Below, piece by piece: positions 1 through 7,548 of a stretch of DNA of 12,593 nucleotides. Made by a program: the position numbers and the translations under genes. The notes beneath the pieces are model-generated. The model made no database searches and was not told the DNA's origin. It saw only the letters and a program-made list of their open reading frames with translations. Source of the DNA: Sphingobacteriaceae bacterium (GTDB lineage: Bacteria > Bacteroidota > Bacteroidia > B-17B0 > Aurantibacillaceae). How positions within the stretch are numbered: position 1 is the stretch's first letter; every line of letters starts with the position of its first letter. The DNA lies in the NCBI GenBank assembly GCA_025360355.1, contig JANYCL010000425.1:1-12593 (forward strand), written 5' to 3'.

Positions 1-1810
1 ACCGAACTAAATACGCTAAGATAAATGCTAATAAAGGCGCTTCAATGAAGTTGATCATTAAATATTGTGTGTTGGTTAATTTACTTAACACATCACGCGT
101 AATGAATACTTTGAATTGTTTAAATGCATTCGGAATTTTGAAAATTGCTTCCGGAATTTCATCCTGGTGTTTAATATCACCAATGCCGCTTTCAATTAAC
201 TCAACATAATTTTTATTCCACTCTGCCGGACTGGTTTTACGGTTAAATGTTAAGTTACCGTATTCGTCCAACACCTTGCTTTCAATAATATTAAAAATTA
301 ATTCAGGATTTACGTTACCGCAGTTCCAGCATTCGCTTTCTTCTGAGTTTACGTGATTCACTAAACGTTTGAAATAAGAAACAGCGTCAACAGGATTACC
401 GTAATAAATTGGATAACCGCCAACATCTAATATTTGTAATTTATCAAACATTTTAAAAATGTCGGATGAAGGCTGATGGATAACAACGAAAATTAATTTT
501 CCTTTCAAGGATAATTCTTTTAAAAGGTCCATGATGTTCTCAGAGTCACGTGATGATAAACCTGAAGTAGGCTCATCAACATAAAGCACTGAAGGCTCAC
601 GGATCAATTCTAAACCAATATTTAAACGCTTACGTTGTCCGCCTGAAATTGTTTTTTCTAATGGTGAACCAACTTTCAGATCTTTAGTTTCAGTTAAACC
701 AAGATCCGCTAAAAGCGAAATACATTTTTTTGCAATTTCTTCGTCAGTTAAATTTCCGAAACATAATTTACCGTTGTAAAATAAATTTTGGTAAACCGTA
801 AGTTCTTCAATAAGTAAATCATCTTGTGTAACGTGACCAATTACACCTTTAACTGCTTCTTTATCTTTATGAATATTTTTTCCGTTAATTAAAACTTCTC
901 CGCCGCTTGGAATTTCAACACCATTTAAAACATTTAATAAAGTTGATTTACCTGCACCGGAACCTCCCATGATCCCAATTAACTTTCCGCTTTCTTCGCG
1001 GATGTTAATGTTACGTAAACCTAATTTACCGCCTTTAAATTTGTATTCGATGTTTTTCGCTTCGAATGAAATTTTCGCTTTGCTCGCATCAGCTAAAAAA
1101 CGGCTGATGATATCGGAATAATAAATTGGTTTAACTTTTGAACTGCGCAAAGAAGAACCCGGCGTTAAAATGTGAACGCGTTCTTTTGAAATACCTTGTC
1201 CGTTTAATTGTAACTCTATGTTTCCATAGATACGTAACGCATACATGCCAACACTTCCGATCTGAATGATGCGTACATCATCGGTAAGCGTTTCGCAAAA
1301 AATATGTTTGCTGGTGCTGCCTGCCGCAGGTTCTTTATTATTGATAACAAGAATGTGCGGAGAGTTTGGAATGATCTCTGATTTATCTTCAACAAAATGC
1401 TTTAATTGTAAAAACTCTTCGTTAGAGATGTTAAATGTTTCAGCCACCGTAATTACGAACTCGTATTCTTGTTCAGAAATTTCATTGGAAGAATAAATAA
1501 ATTCAAGCAAACGAATCAGCACGATCACTTTTTGCGGCTGTTCAAGTTCCTGATTAATTTGAGTACAGATCTTTAATACTTTTACAGAATTTAAAGAGGT
1601 ACGTTTTGCAGAACCATCTTTTTTCTTCGATACCTGATGATGAGCCTCAAGATATTCATCAAATATTTTCAGGTAAGTATCAACCTGTTCCTGGTTTAAT
1701 TGTTGCTTTAAGAAAGACTGCACAATAGCCCGTCCCGAATTATTCACGCCATCTACTTTCGCGATGATGGCAAACATTTGCATTAGGGCTCTTAATATTC
1801 GTTCACTCAT
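1..1810 (-). CDS. ABCG-like ABC transporter with N-terminal TerB-like region (3' partial)
   Basis: This is a half-transporter of the ABC-2/ABCG type, predicted to use ATP at the inner membrane to move an unknown substrate. About 603 residues lie in the window and the C-terminal membrane domain continues past base 1. Residues 1-150 are helical and resemble TerB-like modules (FAIIAKVDG near 13-21 and a second acidic helical repeat near 105-135). Residues about 150-240 are a beta-rich linker. The nucleotide-binding domain follows: Walker A GGSGAGKST (282-290), signature SGGQRKR (from S389), Walker B with D412/E413 in VDEPTSG, and H445 in the H-loop IHQPSSD. A CWNCGNVNPE motif comes after the ATPase, and a hydrophobic segment begins at the edge of the window. 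The ATG at 1810 lies 21 nt after the stop of the upstream secreted gene, which suggests co-transcription. Family identity is clear; the substrate is unknown. Confidence 0.88.
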   Translation of the reverse strand, partial: MSERILRALMQMFAIIAKVDGVNNSGRAIVQSFLKQQLNQEQVDTYLKIFDEYLEAHHQVSKKKDGSAKRTSLNSVKVLKICTQINQELEQPQKVIVLIRLLEFIYSSNEISEQEYEFVITVAETFNISNEEFLQLKHFVEDKSEIIPNSPHILVINNKEPAAGSTSKHIFCETLTDDVRIIQIGSVGMYALRIYGNIELQLNGQGISKERVHILTPGSSLRSSKVKPIYYSDIISRFLADASKAKISFEAKNIEYKFKGGKLGLRNINIREESGKLIGIMGGSGAGKSTLLNVLNGVEIPSGGEVLINGKNIHKDKEAVKGVIGHVTQDDLLIEELTVYQNLFYNGKLCFGNLTDEEIAKKCISLLADLGLTETKDLKVGSPLEKTISGGQRKRLNIGLELIREPSVLYVDEPTSGLSSRDSENIMDLLKELSLKGKLIFVVIHQPSSDIFKMFDKLQILDVGGYPIYYGNPVDAVSYFKRLVNHVNSEESECWNCGNVNPELIFNIIESKVLDEYGNLTFNRKTSPAEWNKNYVELIESGIGDIKHQDEIPEAIFKIPNAFKQFKVFITRDVLSKLTNTQYLMINFIEAPLLAFILAYLVR

Positions 1811-1831
1811 AAATTTTTAAATTACAATACG

Positions 1832-2311
1832 TTATTTTTTATTTAATTCATAAAAGCATTTGGCGGTGCGGCGGATATTTTTTGTATCCTCTCCCGGAAG
1901 TGCAGCTTCAAATTTTTCGCAAAATACAACAGCTGTAATACCATCATCTTTTAATGTTCCAATGTAATTAATAAGAACATCTACCAAAAAATAAGCACCT
2001 GGCTCTTTTTTATCGTAAAGTGTTGCTGATTTTAGAAAAAAACTTTTGCTACCCGATTTAATTTGAAGTGAACCTACATCTGAGAAACCGAATTTTTCGT
2101 GTAAGGTTAGTTTTAAAACAAATTTGCCATTGTTATTAATGAATTGAACGTTGCCTCCATTTTTAAGCGGACAGTTCAATACACTAACTAAATAAGATTG
2201 TTTGTTATCGGGTTTATACAAACTATCACTTACCAATTGTGAGGCGCAGTTTTGTGCAAAACCGATACCAAAATTGGCTAATAGAAATAGTATGTAAAGC
2301 CTTTTAATCAT
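1832..2311 (-). CDS. Small secreted protein of unknown function, four cysteines
   Basis: I do not recognise this 159-residue protein. Residues 1-20 form a clear signal peptide (basic start, hydrophobic core, GFAQ cleavage region), so the mature product should reach the periplasm or beyond. The mature chain has four cysteines (C22, C47, C131, C152), an even number that would allow two disulfides. It is rich in alternating hydrophobic/polar stretches that suggest beta strands. The C-terminus is basic and Lys-rich. No lipobox, catalytic motif or membrane segment is visible after the signal. It lies 21 nt upstream of the ABCG-like transporter gene on the same strand. Its start codon is only 10 nt downstream of a strong hairpin, so its expression may depend on read-through. 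It may be a partner or substrate of the transporter, but that rests on position alone. Confidence 0.75.
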   Translation of the reverse strand: MIKRLYILFLLANFGIGFAQNCASQLVSDSLYKPDNKQSYLVSVLNCPLKNGGNVQFINNNGKFVLKLTLHEKFGFSDVGSLQIKSGSKSFFLKSATLYDKKEPGAYFLVDVLINYIGTLKDDGITAVVFCEKFEAALPGEDTKNIRRTAKCFYELNKK

Positions 2312-2321
2312 CTGTTAAAGT

Positions 2322-2359
2322 AAAAAAGGATAAAGTCTTTTGGTTCTTTATCCTTTTTT
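2322..2359 (-). terminator. Hairpin with T-run, terminator or attenuator
   Basis: A perfect 14-bp inverted repeat, bases 2322-2335 with 2346-2359, encloses a 10-nt loop. Its outer ends are A and T runs, so it would form an intrinsic terminator on either strand. On the minus strand it follows the 143-residue secreted gene by 17 nt and precedes the next start codon (2311) by 10 nt. It could therefore end the upstream transcript or partly attenuate the downstream genes. Confidence 0.8.
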
Positions 2360-2376
2360 ACGAAAGCGTAAATAAA

Positions 2377-2808
2377 TTATTTCTGCTTGAAGCCGATAAG
2401 AACTACAGCACAACCAGAACCTTGATTGCGGTTCACATCGATCTGAGCTTCAATAATACATTCCAAAGTGTTTTTTACTTTAAAGTCCCAATACGGTGAA
2501 TTTTTATGATTACGGTTTGTAAAAAGTAAATGACGGTCTTGATCATAAATATTAAAGATCAAATTTCCATCGTTGGTACCGCTACAAGCAGCAATACGGT
2601 AAATAGTTTCACCAAAAAATGTAGAGTGGAATTCAGCAGTTTCTTCAGAATTTAATAATAAAGCGCGGTAAACCTGGCCATCTGAAATAAACGAAGAGAT
2701 AATATGTTTTGCGCAAAGATTAGCAATGGTATCGCATTGTGCCTTTGCTTTATTAGAAAAAGAAAATGCTAAAACGAAAGTTAATATTGTAAGGGTTAAT
2801 TTTTTCAT
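2377..2808 (-). CDS. Small secreted beta-rich protein, unknown function
   Basis: This encodes 143 residues with a signal peptide at 1-24 ending in AKAQ, giving a mature protein of about 120 residues that starts close to C25. The mature part has five cysteines (C25, C32, C75, C117, C133). Its strand pattern (GETIYRIAACSG, NLIFNIYDQD, LLFTN, YWDFKV) is reminiscent of small jelly-roll or pre-peptidase C-terminal-like domains; that fold assignment is inference. No catalytic motif is seen. It starts 14 nt after the stop of the upstream lipoprotein gene, so the two are almost certainly co-transcribed, and a strong hairpin follows it. I recall similar short Bacteroidota proteins of unknown role but cannot name a family. 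Confidence 0.78.
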   Translation of the reverse strand: MKKLTLTILTFVLAFSFSNKAKAQCDTIANLCAKHIISSFISDGQVYRALLLNSEETAEFHSTFFGETIYRIAACSGTNDGNLIFNIYDQDRHLLFTNRNHKNSPYWDFKVKNTLECIIEAQIDVNRNQGSGCAVVLIGFKQK

Positions 2809-2822
2809 ATCCGGGATAAAAA

Positions 2823-3740
2823 TTAAGATTGTACGTTGGTAATTTTAGTTCTGATTTCTGAAATTTTAGCACTAATTTGATCAATTTGCTCTTTCGAAAC
2901 AATTACTTCATTCGTGCTGTTGATGTAAGTCATTTTCTTAATTGAATCAGTTGTAGGCTCAACAAAAGTGTATTTAAACTGAATGCTATCGTAAATTTTT
3001 GATAGTTCGCTTAATTGTTTTCCTAATTCTGTTGCTTCAGGAGCTGTGTTTGATGCTAATAATTTAATTATACTTCCTAAAGCTTGTTTTTGTTCAGCAA
3101 TACGGAATTTAACTTCGTCGGTAGCTTTAGCTTTATAAGCGCTCACCGAGAAATGCATACTTTCGATCCAGCCTCCTGCTAAAATTAAACTGCTAATCTC
3201 AGTACGTTTGTTTGTTTTTAAATATTTATCACTGGCACGATAAGCAATACCAACTAAAACTAACATACTGTCTTTATTAGCAATGTTTGTTTCGATACGT
3301 TTCATGGTTCCTGTATCAAATGCAGCAGAAACACCGAGTTTATCGGCTAACTGTTTTACGGCTGCTAAATAACCAATAGCATCTTGTGTTTGATTATACA
3401 TACTTACGTAACCCAGATCAGCACCATAGATGCCAAGATTTAAAGAACGAAGAAAATCGTTTGTATAAGCGTTGGCTTTATTAGATATGTTCAATATCGA
3501 TTTATCATAAGCTACTCCAGATTTCTGAATAAGCATTGCGGTTTGTATTGGCGAAGGAACACTAAATAATTCGCCGCCAACGTTAAGTACCGCTGTTTTT
3601 GCAGTGTCTGTGTCAACAACATTATCATTATTAGTTTCATCTTCTTTGTGCTTGTCACCACCGCAAGATGTTGCGATAACCATTGAGGCTACGCATAAAG
3701 CGAGTAATTTTGATTTAAACATATGCTTTTTAAAATTCAT
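2823..3740 (-). CDS. Predicted lipoprotein of unknown function
   Basis: This encodes 305 residues. The N-terminus has a basic region, a hydrophobic stretch and the lipobox VIATSC, with C26 as the predicted lipidation site, so the protein should be membrane-anchored. The residues after the cysteine (GGDKHKEDE and an acidic, Asn/Asp-rich linker to about 48) resemble a flexible tether and may act as a surface-export signal, as described for some Bacteroidota lipoproteins. The remainder is mostly alpha-helical without internal membrane segments, and the last 25 residues look amphipathic or coiled-coil. A second possible start is M7, but both leave the signal intact. It is the first gene of the leftward set ending with the ABC transporter. 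Function is not recognised. Confidence 0.8.
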   Translation of the reverse strand: MNFKKHMFKSKLLALCVASMVIATSCGGDKHKEDETNNDNVVDTDTAKTAVLNVGGELFSVPSPIQTAMLIQKSGVAYDKSILNISNKANAYTNDFLRSLNLGIYGADLGYVSMYNQTQDAIGYLAAVKQLADKLGVSAAFDTGTMKRIETNIANKDSMLVLVGIAYRASDKYLKTNKRTEISSLILAGGWIESMHFSVSAYKAKATDEVKFRIAEQKQALGSIIKLLASNTAPEATELGKQLSELSKIYDSIQFKYTFVEPTTDSIKKMTYINSTNEVIVSKEQIDQISAKISEIRTKITNVQS

Positions 3741-3982
3741 TGATAAAATAACTTAATTGGTTCTTAAAAAATCCAATGCAAGTAAGTAAAATTATACGAA
3801 TTAATCAAATTTGGAACCAAGAGAATTGGTATTTAACTCGCTGATTTTCAGTGTTGTAAAAAGGTGTTTAAATTTAGTTTGCAATACCGGCCGACTCTGA
3901 TTTCTAATGGGGATTGTAAAAATTTTATTTGGATACCGGGAAACAAAGAATTTCTGCTCGAGATTTAGCACGAATAAAGAAA

Positions 3983-5218
3983 CTAAAACGCTATGTCTTT
4001 TAGAATTTTTTCGGTAATGTTTGAATTGTTTTCGAAATAAGAGCTTAATGTTTCTGAAATTTCTGTGCTTAATTTTTCGTCTGTTAAAAAATTATTCCAG
4101 ACTTTAATTAATTCGGGACTTGTATTAACATTCATTGCTGCTTTCAAATTGATAAGATCAACAGCTTCATTATATTTTGAAAAATCATTTCCATAAAATG
4201 TAACCGGAATTCCATAAACCGCAGCTTCTAAACAATTGTGCAAGCCACTGTCGAACCCGCCGCCAATATAAGATACCGACGCGTAATGATAAGTTTTAGA
4301 TAATGATCCCATCGTATTTAAAACTAAAACTTGAGAATTAGGATCGATAGTCCGGGTAAAAACGGAAAAAATTAAATTATGTTTTTCAATTTTAGAAATG
4401 GTATCTGCTAATAGATTATCATCAATATTATGCGGTACAATTACCAGTTTTACATTGGGTAAATTTAATTTTGTAAAACTTTCTAAAATTAGATCTTCAT
4501 CACCGGGCCACGTGCTTCCGGCTACAATTAATTTATTATTTCCTTTAAATTTTTCAATTTCAGAAATCGGCATAAACTTATTTTTTATTTCTAATACCCG
4601 GTCAAAACGTGTATCGCCGCAAATTTCCACATTGGTAATATTGACGGACCTTAAAAGTTGCTGTGAGTTTTTATCCTGAACAAATAATATTTTAAAAGCG
4701 GATAATGATCTAATAAATATTTTGCCATACCATTTGAAGAACGGATGATGATCTTTAAATACCGCAGAGATCAAATATGTTTCAATGTTTTTTTCTTTGA
4801 GCTGAATTAAATAATTGACCCAAAATTCATATTTAATAAAAAATACTTTTTCAGGACCCACAATTTCTAAAAAATATTTAGCGTTTGATCTTGAATCGTA
4901 CGGTAAATAAAAAACCGCATCCGCGTTTTCATAATCTTTACAAAACTCATAACCGCTCGGCGAAAAAAAAGTCAGAATAATTTTATACTCCGGATGATTT
5001 TTTTTTATGAATTCCATTAGGGGACGCCCTTGTTCAAATTCGCCCATAGAAGCGCAATGCACCCATATTTTTTTTCCTGAAATTTGCTTTAATTGCTGAC
5101 TGTATTTTTGTCGCCAGTTTTTGCGGCCTGCCACCCACAACTTTGCTTTTGGTTTAAAAGCCGATGCTAAATAAATAGCGAAAGTGTAAGCGTAAACTCC
5201 TAAATTATAAAAAAGCAT
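3983..5218 (-). CDS. waaA: 3-deoxy-D-manno-octulosonic acid (Kdo) transferase
   Basis: This enzyme transfers Kdo from CMP-Kdo to the lipid A precursor at the cytoplasmic face of the inner membrane, the first step of LPS core assembly. The protein has 411 residues, close to the usual 400-430. An N-terminal hydrophobic anchor (about 5-21) is followed by the first Rossmann domain, with HCASMGEFEQGRP carrying the conserved catalytic-type glutamate E60. Other family blocks are GDTRFDRV (201-208), AGSTWPGDE (233-241), PHN (262-264), the GSLSKTYHYASVSYIGGGF block (304-322) and GLHNCLEAA (325-333). This is a GT30-type layout, and all key blocks are intact. It starts 3 nt after the stop of the upstream beta-barrel gene, so the two are probably one transcript. 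Paralogues with other functions are unlikely. Confidence 0.95.
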   Translation of the reverse strand: MLFYNLGVYAYTFAIYLASAFKPKAKLWVAGRKNWRQKYSQQLKQISGKKIWVHCASMGEFEQGRPLMEFIKKNHPEYKIILTFFSPSGYEFCKDYENADAVFYLPYDSRSNAKYFLEIVGPEKVFFIKYEFWVNYLIQLKEKNIETYLISAVFKDHHPFFKWYGKIFIRSLSAFKILFVQDKNSQQLLRSVNITNVEICGDTRFDRVLEIKNKFMPISEIEKFKGNNKLIVAGSTWPGDEDLILESFTKLNLPNVKLVIVPHNIDDNLLADTISKIEKHNLIFSVFTRTIDPNSQVLVLNTMGSLSKTYHYASVSYIGGGFDSGLHNCLEAAVYGIPVTFYGNDFSKYNEAVDLINLKAAMNVNTSPELIKVWNNFLTDEKLSTEISETLSSYFENNSNITEKILKDIAF

Positions 5219-5221
5219 AGT

Positions 5222-5962
5222 TTAATTATAATAGAAATCCTGTGTGCGTTTATAAAGCGGCAACACCCATGCGATCCTAAAACCGATCAAAATATCGGTT
5301 CGTCCTTTTGTGTCGGATAAGCCTGTATCGTAATTAAAACCACGGTAACTTTTTGTAAAGCCTTCATGAAATTCGAAACCTGCGATCATGTTTACTAAAC
5401 GGTTATTGCTTAAAAATAAATAACCAATAAATTGTTCCATCGCAAATCCGCCGCTTAAACGATCATAACCTTTTGCGAGGTCGCCTTTAACCGCGGCAAT
5501 TTTTTTATTGGCATCGTACAATTTTATTTTATGTTGCATATAACCAAAACCCAAATTTATCATCAAGCCGGAATTAGGATTATGTCCGAGTTTCGGAAAA
5601 ACTCTTCCTGCTAAAAGATAAGTTGTAAAACCTCTTTCGGTTATGCGCAGATCTGCAGGAAAACCTTCATTATCTACAATAAAACCTTCGCTGTTTTTCA
5701 TTTGTTTGGTTACATCATCTTTCACGTTTCTACCAAAAAAATAACTTCCTTCAACACCAAGCGTCCATGATTTACGGAACTTATATAAAAAACCTGCACC
5801 TACATCAAGGTTGTCACCAAAACGGTTTTTCATGTCGCCAAGCGGAGTTTGTCCTGAAAAATGAAATGGTGCTATAGGAATATTCATACAAGTATCTTTC
5901 ACACGTTGTGCGATCGAAAAATTGCAGATGAGTAAAAATATAAGAATTTGTTTTATGGGCAT
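5222..5962 (-). CDS. Predicted outer-membrane beta-barrel protein
   Basis: This encodes 246 residues. Residues 1-19 form a signal peptide ending in IAQ. The mature chain alternates hydrophobic and polar residues with many aromatic/glycine strands (VGAGFLYKF, WTLGVEGSYFFG, MINLGFGYMQ, MIAGFEFHEGF, ILIGFRIAWVLPLY), as expected for a small transmembrane barrel in the outer membrane. The C-terminus is aromatic (DFYYN), although its very last residue is Asn rather than the classic Phe. No enzyme motif was seen. It is immediately upstream of waaA with a 3-nt gap, so it is likely made with an LPS biosynthesis enzyme, but a direct role in LPS is not shown. The start follows a hairpin that separates it from the preceding ABC gene. 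Confidence 0.75.
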   Translation of the reverse strand: MPIKQILIFLLICNFSIAQRVKDTCMNIPIAPFHFSGQTPLGDMKNRFGDNLDVGAGFLYKFRKSWTLGVEGSYFFGRNVKDDVTKQMKNSEGFIVDNEGFPADLRITERGFTTYLLAGRVFPKLGHNPNSGLMINLGFGYMQHKIKLYDANKKIAAVKGDLAKGYDRLSGGFAMEQFIGYLFLSNNRLVNMIAGFEFHEGFTKSYRGFNYDTGLSDTKGRTDILIGFRIAWVLPLYKRTQDFYYN

Positions 5963-5981
5963 TACGAGACGAAGGTACTAA

Positions 5982-6028
5982 AAAAACCATGAAGTAGAAA
6001 TTCTCACGAATTACACTTCATGGTTTTT
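5982..6028 (-). terminator. Long imperfect hairpin after the ABC ATPase gene
   Basis: Bases 5982-5995 pair perfectly with 6015-6028 (14 bp). Inside, 5999-6003 (AATTC) pairs with 6008-6012 (GAATT) around a 4-nt loop, separated by a small internal bulge. On the minus strand the stem ends in a T run (down to 5981), which fits an intrinsic terminator for the ABC ATPase gene ending at 6102. It also lies 19 nt upstream of the start codon of the next leftward gene. Confidence 0.75.
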
Positions 6029-6089
6029 GTATTGCGTAAATGTTTTTATAACTGTACTTTTTTGGAATAATGAATTGCAATGCGAAAGG

Positions 6090-6102
6090 ATTTCTACTTC
6101 AT
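6090..6102 (-). repeat. Third copy of a hairpin arm just after a stop codon
   Basis: These 13 bases are the exact reverse complement of 5989-6001, the left arm and shoulder of the nearby hairpin. In a minus-strand transcript the stretch comes first and could pair with the last arm of that hairpin, competing with formation of the terminator. The stretch begins at the last base of the ABC ATPase stop codon. It may simply be a decayed direct repeat. Confidence 0.6.
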
Positions 6103-6827
6103 CAACCCATAGTTTCCATGCGCGATTTGTAGGTGATGATGGAGTTATTGGGTTTATCACTCTCAACTAAACCATCTTTTAACCTCACAATTCGGTGAGC
6201 GTGCAAAGCAATATCTTCTTCGTGGGTAACTAAAACAATTGTGTTTCCATTTTTGTGGATTTCCTCGAGGAGACCCATAATTTCGACTGAAGTTTTACTA
6301 TCTAAATTTCCGGTCGGCTCATCGGCTAAAATAATTGCGGGTTTATTTACTAAGGCGCGCGCAATTGCAACACGCTGACGTTGTCCGCCTGATAATTCAT
6401 TTGGTTTATGCATCATCCGATTCCCTAAACCAACTTGTTCTAAAACTTCTTTGGCGCGTGCTTCGCGTTCGGCTTTAGGCATGCCTGCGTAAACTAAAGG
6501 TAAAGCCACGTTTTCGAGAGTAGAATTACGCGGGAGTAAATTAAATGTTTGAAACACGAAACCAATTTCTTTATTACGGACTTCGGCTAATTCGTTGTCG
6601 GTCATTTTAGCAACAGCATTATTATTCAAAGTATAATCTCCGTTTGTTGGTGTATCCAAACAACCCAGAATATTCATTAAAGTAGATTTACCGCTTCCTG
6701 ATGGTCCCATCAAAGCAACGTATTCATTTTTAAAAATATTTAGATCTACTTTTTGCAAAGCATAAATAGTTTCGGTTCCTATTGTATATACTTTAGATAT
6801 GTTACTTATTTCAATGATGGGCTGCAT
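6102..6827 (-). CDS. ABC transporter ATP-binding protein, LolD/MacB type
   Basis: This is the cytoplasmic ATPase subunit of a MacB/LolD/FtsE-like ABC system, which powers mechanotransmission or lipoprotein/substrate release through a partner permease of the FtsX-like type. The 241 residues contain Walker A GPSGSGKST (41-49), Q-loop Q93 in VFQTFNLLP, signature LSGGQRQR (145-152), Walker B with D169/E170 in ILADEPTGNLD, and switch histidine H202. The PTGNLDSKT and FQTFNLLP blocks are typical of this subfamily. A short C-terminal tail (about 225-241) follows the domain. No permease gene is adjacent in the window, so the partner must be encoded elsewhere, and the LolD versus MacB assignment remains open. 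It is transcribed divergently from the rluF-like gene. Confidence 0.92.
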   Translation of the reverse strand: MQPIIEISNISKVYTIGTETIYALQKVDLNIFKNEYVALMGPSGSGKSTLMNILGCLDTPTNGDYTLNNNAVAKMTDNELAEVRNKEIGFVFQTFNLLPRNSTLENVALPLVYAGMPKAEREARAKEVLEQVGLGNRMMHKPNELSGGQRQRVAIARALVNKPAIILADEPTGNLDSKTSVEIMGLLEEIHKNGNTIVLVTHEEDIALHAHRIVRLKDGLVESDKPNNSIITYKSRMETMG

Positions 6828-6853
6828 GACGGCAATTTATGTAATTTAGATGC

Positions 6854-7522
6854 GTGAGTTTTAGATTGAAGATAAAATACTACTTAATTCATCGGTTAAA
6901 TTACACAAATAAAACAGCCGGGGCTTTAATTTCATCAGGTAAATTAACCGTTAATGGAAAAAAAATTAGCGAAAACGAAGTGTTGAATGATGGGGATGAA
7001 CTCAAATTTGAGAATGAGATTCTGAAAAAAGCCAGTGAGTATAAATATTATGCCTTACATAAACCAAGAGGAGTGGAGAGCACTTTTAATCAAAATATTA
7101 AAGATAATTTAAGTACCGTTTTTCCTTTTAATGATGAATTTATTGTGGCGGGAAGATTAGATAAAGCGTCGGAAGGTTTGTTATTAATTTCGAATAATGG
7201 GAAGTGGGTGAATAGCATAACGAGACCGGAGCGGAAAAAAGAAAAGGAATATATTGTTGAAGTAGATAAAGAAATTACAGAAGTTTTTATTGAAAAAATG
7301 GGTAAAGGTTTTGATATCGGAATTTGCGTAACGCAACCATGTTCTATAAAAAAAGAAGGAGAAAAAGCGTTTAGAATAATTTTAACGGAAGGCAAAAATA
7401 AACAGATAAGAAGGATGTGTAAAACTCTTGGTTTCCGGGTTGAACGACTAAAAAGGGTTCGAATAGACAAATTTCATTTAATTGATTTAGAGAAAGTTAA
7501 ATACATGGAAATAAAAATTTAA
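6854..7522 (+). CDS. rluF: rRNA pseudouridine synthase, RsuA/RluF family
   Basis: This enzyme isomerises a uridine in rRNA to pseudouridine. By resemblance the substrate would be 23S rRNA (RluF type), though RluB/RsuA-like specificity cannot be excluded. The 222 residues begin with an S4 RNA-binding domain (about 3-55: LNYTNKTAGALISSGKLTVN, then NDGDEL). The catalytic domain follows, with GRLDKASEGLL (100-110) carrying the catalytic aspartate D103. The usual closing block TEGKNKQIRRMCKTLGF lies at about 178-194. The start is a GTG at 6854; an in-frame stop lies at 6842-6844 and no ATG lies between, while the only other option is TTG at 6866, which would cut into the S4 domain. The gene is divergent from the ABC ATPase and its stop overlaps the first dyad of the yceI promoter. 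Confidence 0.88.
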   Translation: MSFRLKIKYYLIHRLNYTNKTAGALISSGKLTVNGKKISENEVLNDGDELKFENEILKKASEYKYYALHKPRGVESTFNQNIKDNLSTVFPFNDEFIVAGRLDKASEGLLLISNNGKWVNSITRPERKKEKEYIVEVDKEITEVFIEKMGKGFDIGICVTQPCSIKKEGEKAFRIILTEGKNKQIRRMCKTLGFRVERLKRVRIDKFHLIDLEKVKYMEIKI

Positions 7523-7548
7523 CATTAATTGTTAAAACAATCAATGTT
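7521..7548. promoter_or_regulatory. Imperfect palindrome, candidate operator for yceI
   Basis: Arms 7521-7533 and 7536-7548 are inverted repeats of 13 bp with one mismatch (7527 against 7542) and a 2-bp centre. No T run follows, so it is a poor terminator for the preceding gene, whose stop it overlaps. It covers the likely -33 region of the yceI promoter, and the MarR-family gene two genes along makes an operator plausible. Confidence 0.5.

Noticed and set aside
1266..1496. Plus-strand open frame opposite the ABC transporter
   Set aside because: It is antisense to a well-supported coding region, has no recognisable domain and lacks its own signals.
3741..3982. Possible small RNA or promoter in the 242-bp gap before waaA's 3' end
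   Set aside because: I saw no exact TAnnTTTG box on either strand, no stable hairpin and no small open frame; only a short repeated ATACCGG at two places, probably chance.
4398..4679. Plus-strand open frame opposite waaA
   Set aside because: It lies wholly within the conserved waaA coding sequence and its translation has no family-like features.
7090..7470. Minus-strand 126-residue open frame opposite the rluF-like gene
   Set aside because: The sense strand encodes conserved catalytic motifs here; the antisense product looks like a shadow.
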